Assembly: GCA_963663615.1 (NCBI GenBank)
Contig: OY760517.1
Span: 744,001 to 808,000 of the forward strand
Reading direction: 5' to 3'
DNA: 64,000 bases
DNA from: G963663615 sp963663615
Lineage (GTDB): Bacteria; Bacteroidota; Ignavibacteria; Ignavibacteriales; Melioribacteraceae
In this document: piece after piece, positions 61,085 through 64,000 of the stretch
Position numbering within the stretch: the first letter of the stretch is position 1
Layout: every line of letters starts with the position of its first letter
The notes under the pieces: generated by a model
Seen by the model: only the letters and a program-made list of their open reading frames with translations
Database searches by the model: none
Told to the model about the DNA's origin: nothing
Translations under genes and position numbers: made by a program

Positions 61085-61837
61085 TTATTTTATCAAGGCA
61101 AGAGCCTGTTTATGCAAATCCGGATTTGCAGCCAAAATGCTATTTCCAGTCATGGGGTCTTCGCCGTAATAATCAGTTATTATACCACCTGCACCACGTA
61201 TAACGGGTATAATAGCAGCGAGATCCCAAAGGCTCATTACTGCATCAACCATAATATCGGCAAAACCAGCTGCAAGAAGAGAATATCCGTAGGCGTCGCC
61301 CCATGTACGAAATATTTTTACCTGCTGCATTAATTTATCAAATTTGGAACCATCATGATACTTCCCAATATCCTTGTAGCAACTGGTAAGCATAGTTGCT
61401 TCATTAACATTCTTTAGTTCCCTCATGGTAACAACCTCATTATTAAGAGTGGTAACAGTTCCATCTCCAATCATAAAATCATTTAGCACAGGCTGATTTA
61501 TAACTCCAAAGACCGGTTCATTATTCTTGAGCAGGGCAATTAAAGTTCCAAAATTTACTGTACCTGTAATAAAGCTTTTTGTTCCGTCAATTGGGTCAAG
61601 TACCCATTGGTACTCGGCGGCAACATTGTGCTTGCCAAACTCTTCACCAATAATTCCGTGCTCAGGAAACTCTTTCATTATAAGTTCGCGCATAACTTCT
61701 TCGGCTGCCTTGTCAGCAACAGTAACAGGAGATTCATCCTTTTTTGATTCAATTGTTACTTTTGTGCGGTGGTATTTTTTTATTATTTCACCACTTTTTT
61801 CAGCAAGAAGTTTCGCAAAATCATTAAATTCAGTCAT
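61085..61837 (-). CDS. inositol monophosphatase family phosphatase (histidinol-phosphatase-like)
   Basis: The 250-residue protein carries the family metal motifs: GEE near residue 65, DPIDGTKSF and, near the C-terminus, WDLAAIIPVIRGAGG. It removes phosphate from inositol phosphate, histidinol phosphate (HisN group) or 3'-phosphoadenosine substrates; KYHRTKVTIESKKDESPVTVAD is typical of the HisN-like branch. I use the ATG at 61837 because MTEFNDFAKLLAEKSGEI is the usual beginning; an upstream TTG at 61882 adds a poor Cys-rich stretch. It stands alone on the minus strand. Confidence 0.86.
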   Translation of the reverse strand: MTEFNDFAKLLAEKSGEIIKKYHRTKVTIESKKDESPVTVADKAAEEVMRELIMKEFPEHGIIGEEFGKHNVAAEYQWVLDPIDGTKSFITGTVNFGTLIALLKNNEPVFGVINQPVLNDFMIGDGTVTTLNNEVVTMRELKNVNEATMLTSCYKDIGKYHDGSKFDKLMQQVKIFRTWGDAYGYSLLAAGFADIMVDAVMSLWDLAAIIPVIRGAGGIITDYYGEDPMTGNSILAANPDLHKQALALIK

Positions 61838-61967
61838 AATACACTCACAAATTTTATCCCAATTGTTACAAAGATACGGCAAATATTAAGAAACAAAAAA
61901 AAAGATTAAAAGAAATGGCAACATTTTTAAGCATAATCCATCTTTATATAAAAAGCGGAAAAGAAAT

Positions 61968-62492
61968 TTGAGTAAAAACAACCAAAAATTGATTCAGTTT
62001 ACCCTGATCTATAATAAGAACAAGGTACGTATTTTCAACTATGTGCTAAAGATGGTTGGTGATGAACTAACAACTGAGGACATTACTCAGGAAGTTTTTT
62101 TAAGGTTGTATAAAAATATTGGCAGAATCAGAAATATTAACTCAGCAAAGTACTGGTTATTTACTACAGCTCGTAATGAAGTTTATCAGTATTATAGGAA
62201 CAAAAAAGTTAGAACAGATCAGTTTAACACTACTGATATTGCCGAAATTGAAATAAGGGATGGAAGTTCGCTTTATGAAAATTATGAAGTTAAGGAGTTT
62301 GGTAAGCTTATTAAAGATGAGCTTGAAAAATTACCGGTTGAGCAAAAAGAAGTTTTTGTGCTAAGGGAGTATAGTGAGCTTAGCTATTCAGAAATTGCTC
62401 ATTTGCTAGATATAAGCGAAGACCTCGTTAAAAGCAGGCTGTATAAAACAAGGCAAAAATTAATTAAAAGCTTAAAAAAGAAGGTAGCATAA
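61968..62492 (+). CDS. RNA polymerase sigma factor, ECF (sigma-70 family)
   Basis: The 174-residue protein has sigma region 2 (EDITQEVFLRLYKNIGRIRN, with SAKYWLFTTARNEVYQYYRNKK) and region 4 (VEQKEVFVLREYSELSYSEIAHLLDISEDLVKSRLYKTRQKL). It starts with TTG at 61968, with GGAAAAGAAA before it; later ATGs would cut into region 2. The anti-sigma gene starts one base after its stop, so the two are translated together. It is probably controlled by an envelope signal, and the TonB-like lipoprotein follows in the same unit. Confidence 0.92.
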   Translation: MSKNNQKLIQFTLIYNKNKVRIFNYVLKMVGDELTTEDITQEVFLRLYKNIGRIRNINSAKYWLFTTARNEVYQYYRNKKVRTDQFNTTDIAEIEIRDGSSLYENYEVKEFGKLIKDELEKLPVEQKEVFVLREYSELSYSEIAHLLDISEDLVKSRLYKTRQKLIKSLKKKVA

Positions 62493-62493
62493 T

Positions 62494-62952
62494 ATGAAAT
62501 CTGCATATACAAATACAATAGATCATTATTTTGATGGCGAATTGGATAAAGCCTCGGAAGTGAAAATGTTTGAAGTGCTTTCGGAAAATGAGGAGGCACG
62601 AAGATACTTTAGGGAAATGAGCTTTATGCGGAATAGTATTAAAACAACCAAATCAGAATTCCCTGATGAACTTGAGAGCAGGATATTTAACTTAATTGGC
62701 GAAAGGGAAGAGACTCAAAACTGGTTTGGTTTTAGTCGGGTTAACATTTTTCAGTATGCCTTTGCCATTGTTACAATAATTGCTTTTATGCTGCTCTTTT
62801 ACAAAAACCTGGATTATGATAATCAAATTGAGCAGCAGAAAATACAGATAAAGTACCAGGAGAAAATGCTGCGGGTTATAAATAGCGGTTTTCCTGAAAT
62901 TGAGGTAAAACCGGGAAAAAATCGAGAGATAATAATTTCAACAAATCTTTAG
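62494..62952 (+). CDS. putative anti-sigma factor with one membrane helix
   Basis: The 152-residue protein has an N-terminal anti-sigma-like domain (ILxxYFDGELDxxxxxxxxxxLxxxxxAR pattern in IDHYFDGELDKASEVKMF), one membrane helix at about 85-107 (FQYAFAIVTIIAFMLLFY) and a short periplasmic coiled-coil tail. The zinc-binding His-x3-Cys-x2-Cys of ZAS proteins is not present. Its place directly after an ECF sigma gene gives the assignment. Confidence 0.75.
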   Translation: MKSAYTNTIDHYFDGELDKASEVKMFEVLSENEEARRYFREMSFMRNSIKTTKSEFPDELESRIFNLIGEREETQNWFGFSRVNIFQYAFAIVTIIAFMLLFYKNLDYDNQIEQQKIQIKYQEKMLRVINSGFPEIEVKPGKNREIIISTNL

Positions 62953-62960
62953 GAGATAAA

Positions 62961-63656
62961 ATGAAAAAAATTGTAATTCTATTATTAGCACTACTATTGT
63001 TTGCGTGTAATGAAAAAAAGACCGGTATTGAAGTTACTACCGACGGCTATTACAGTAATTTCGAAATCAGAAAAACTGCCGGTTTTGCTCAAGATGATGC
63101 TGCACTGAAACAAAAAGATGAGCTATTTGCAAAAGTAAGAGAGATGGGTAAAGAATTAAAATCGGATGACGATTCCTATACTTACAAACTGTTTGTTGAT
63201 TCTAATGGTAAGCTTAATAAAATATTTGTGCTGACTGAACAAAAAAATAAAGTAAATGAATATATTATCGAAACACTGAAAAAAATGAAATATGTAGCCG
63301 GTGAAAAGGATGGCAAAAAGGTTAACTCAACATTTAAAGTTTACTTAAGCACTTCGGATTATCTTGTGGCTGCCGAGGAAATGCCACAACCGGTTGGAGG
63401 TATTGTTGCAATACAAGAAAAACTGAGGTATCCCGAGATTGCCAAACGTGCCGGAATTCAGGGAAGAGTTTTTGTTAAAGCCTTTATTAGTGAAAAGGGA
63501 GTTGTTGATAGTACGGAATTAATTAAGGGTATTGGTGGTGGTTGCGATGAAGCCGCTATGGAAGCAATAAAGAATACCAAATTTATTCCCGGAGTAATGT
63601 CTGGCAAACCGGTAAAAACTGTAGTATCGATACCTTTGCTATTTAAGTTAAAATAA
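62961..63656 (+). CDS. lipoprotein with TonB C-terminal domain
   Basis: The 231-residue protein has a lipobox (LLLFACNEK, Cys at residue 16) and a C-terminal TonB-like domain (about 145-231) with LRYPEIAKRAGIQGRVFVKAFISEKGVVDSTEL, GGGCDEAAMEAIKNTKF and VSIPLLFKL. A middle part (about 50-135) resembles the same domain weakly. Being lipidated, it differs from classical TonB, which is inner-membrane spanning. It lies 8 bp after the anti-sigma gene and may take part in an envelope stress response. Confidence 0.85.
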   Translation: MKKIVILLLALLLFACNEKKTGIEVTTDGYYSNFEIRKTAGFAQDDAALKQKDELFAKVREMGKELKSDDDSYTYKLFVDSNGKLNKIFVLTEQKNKVNEYIIETLKKMKYVAGEKDGKKVNSTFKVYLSTSDYLVAAEEMPQPVGGIVAIQEKLRYPEIAKRAGIQGRVFVKAFISEKGVVDSTELIKGIGGGCDEAAMEAIKNTKFIPGVMSGKPVKTVVSIPLLFKLK

Positions 63657-63955
63657 ATGTTTTACATGGGCGGATACCTTTTCCTCCTCCCCTAATTATA
63701 GCTCCTGTTCGCAGGGGCTGTTTTATATAGTAAGGAATATCTTGTAATCTACCATCTTAAATAATGTTTTCCCAGAGAAGTATAATAAATAGTTAATACC
63801 TGATTCTTCAAAAACCAATTTAAAATTTTGTATAGTGAGAAGAAATCTAAATTGTATAAAGGTATAAATAGTTTGCATTTAATTGGATTCAGTAGATATC
63901 ATTCTTGACATTTCTTGTATAATATGATATTTTAAGTTGGAAATAAAGAGGTAAT
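63657..63955. other. intergenic region with terminator and possible promoter
   Basis: About 300 bases without a gene. The front part carries the terminator at 63700. The rest is very AT-rich. A possible promoter lies near the end: TTGACA (63905-63910) with a weak TATTTT (63928-63933) 17 bases on, in front of the gene that starts at 63956. Nothing else was recognised. Confidence 0.5.
63700..63724 (+). terminator. intrinsic terminator after TonB-like lipoprotein gene
   Basis: AGCTCCTG (63700-63707), a TTCG tetraloop and CAGGGGCT (63712-63719) form an 8-bp stem with one G-U pair, followed by GTTTTAT. It ends the sigma/anti-sigma/lipoprotein operon. Confidence 0.8.
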
Positions 63956-64000
63956 ATGAAAGAACAAGATATTCTAAAAAAAATTGTTGACTATTTTACT
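63956..64000 (+). CDS. start of a gene cut by the window end
   Basis: An ATG at 63956 follows GAGG by 5 bases, and the frame (MKEQDILKKIVDYFT) is open to the last base. Only 15 residues are visible, so the product cannot be named. Confidence 0.5.
   Translation, partial: MKEQDILKKIVDYFT

Noticed and set aside
1..64000. CRISPR arrays, insertion sequences, prophage genes or rRNA/tRNA genes
   Set aside because: No repeat-spacer pattern, transposase, integrase or RNA gene signature was found on either strand.

Overview
The window is AT-rich bacterial chromosome, densely coded, with short intergenic gaps. Two secreted proteins end in a type IX secretion sorting domain with the NYPNPFNP motif (8322-9782 and 41727-42947). 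Genes start with ATG, GTG or TTG, often behind a purine-rich ribosome site. Together with TonB-dependent receptors, two-component propeller sensors and M56/BlaI pairs, this points to the Bacteroidota/Chlorobiota/Ignavibacteriota group, most likely an Ignavibacteria-like organism. That assignment is inferred from protein style only; there is no rRNA gene in the window.

Layout. 1-6526: a partial SRPBCC gene, NAD kinase with a family 2 glycosyltransferase, a secreted H-type lectin, and surface-polysaccharide genes (flippase, KpsS-like protein, divergent GT4). 6531-6677 is a strongly folded candidate RNA with its own terminator. 6835-11294: HAD phosphatase, crotonase, secreted esterase, glycogen synthase. 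11295-12441 is decayed or sparse: an orphan DUF433 gene and a pseudogene with an in-frame stop. 12442-20925: a membrane class III cyclase, then the replication set dnaN-recF-DUF721(dciA)-gyrB-gyrA, without dnaA. 21106-27993: a tight run of M1 peptidase, two histidine kinases and a PAP2 phosphatase. 28007-30307: a BlaI/M56 pair behind a promoter that carries two palindromic operators. 30543-34075: a cyclase-TPR protein and a GT4.

34193-40221 is the most unusual block. It holds a folded leader, a corrinoid protein, a UroD-type methyltransferase fused to a thioredoxin-like domain, a CobW-type GTPase, a ROK regulator, a radical SAM protein and a DUF6873 protein. No substrate-specific methyltransferase is present. 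40363-48452 contains a double receiver protein, a small addiction-module antidote, a YCF48 propeller, a creatininase/GH3/CBM9-like run, a decayed lipoprotein gene, and a response regulator-CheC-PAS kinase operon.

48554-52442 holds an unknown membrane protein and a metal-related set (HYC_CC_PP protein, TonB receptor, HMA lipoprotein). It is followed by a Wzi-like outer membrane protein and a PagL-like lipid A deacylase. 55389-58947 is an arsenic island: arsR, arsM, a HydE-like radical SAM enzyme on the other strand, a frameshifted ArsC/LMW-PTP gene and a rhodanese. The ArsR-type inverted repeat occurs before both arsR and arsM. The window ends with an octaheme cytochrome of the hydroxylamine oxidoreductase type, a lipoprotein, an inositol-monophosphatase-family enzyme, an ECF sigma/anti-sigma/TonB-like lipoprotein operon, and the start of one more gene.

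No tRNA, rRNA, CRISPR array, insertion sequence or phage gene was recognised.
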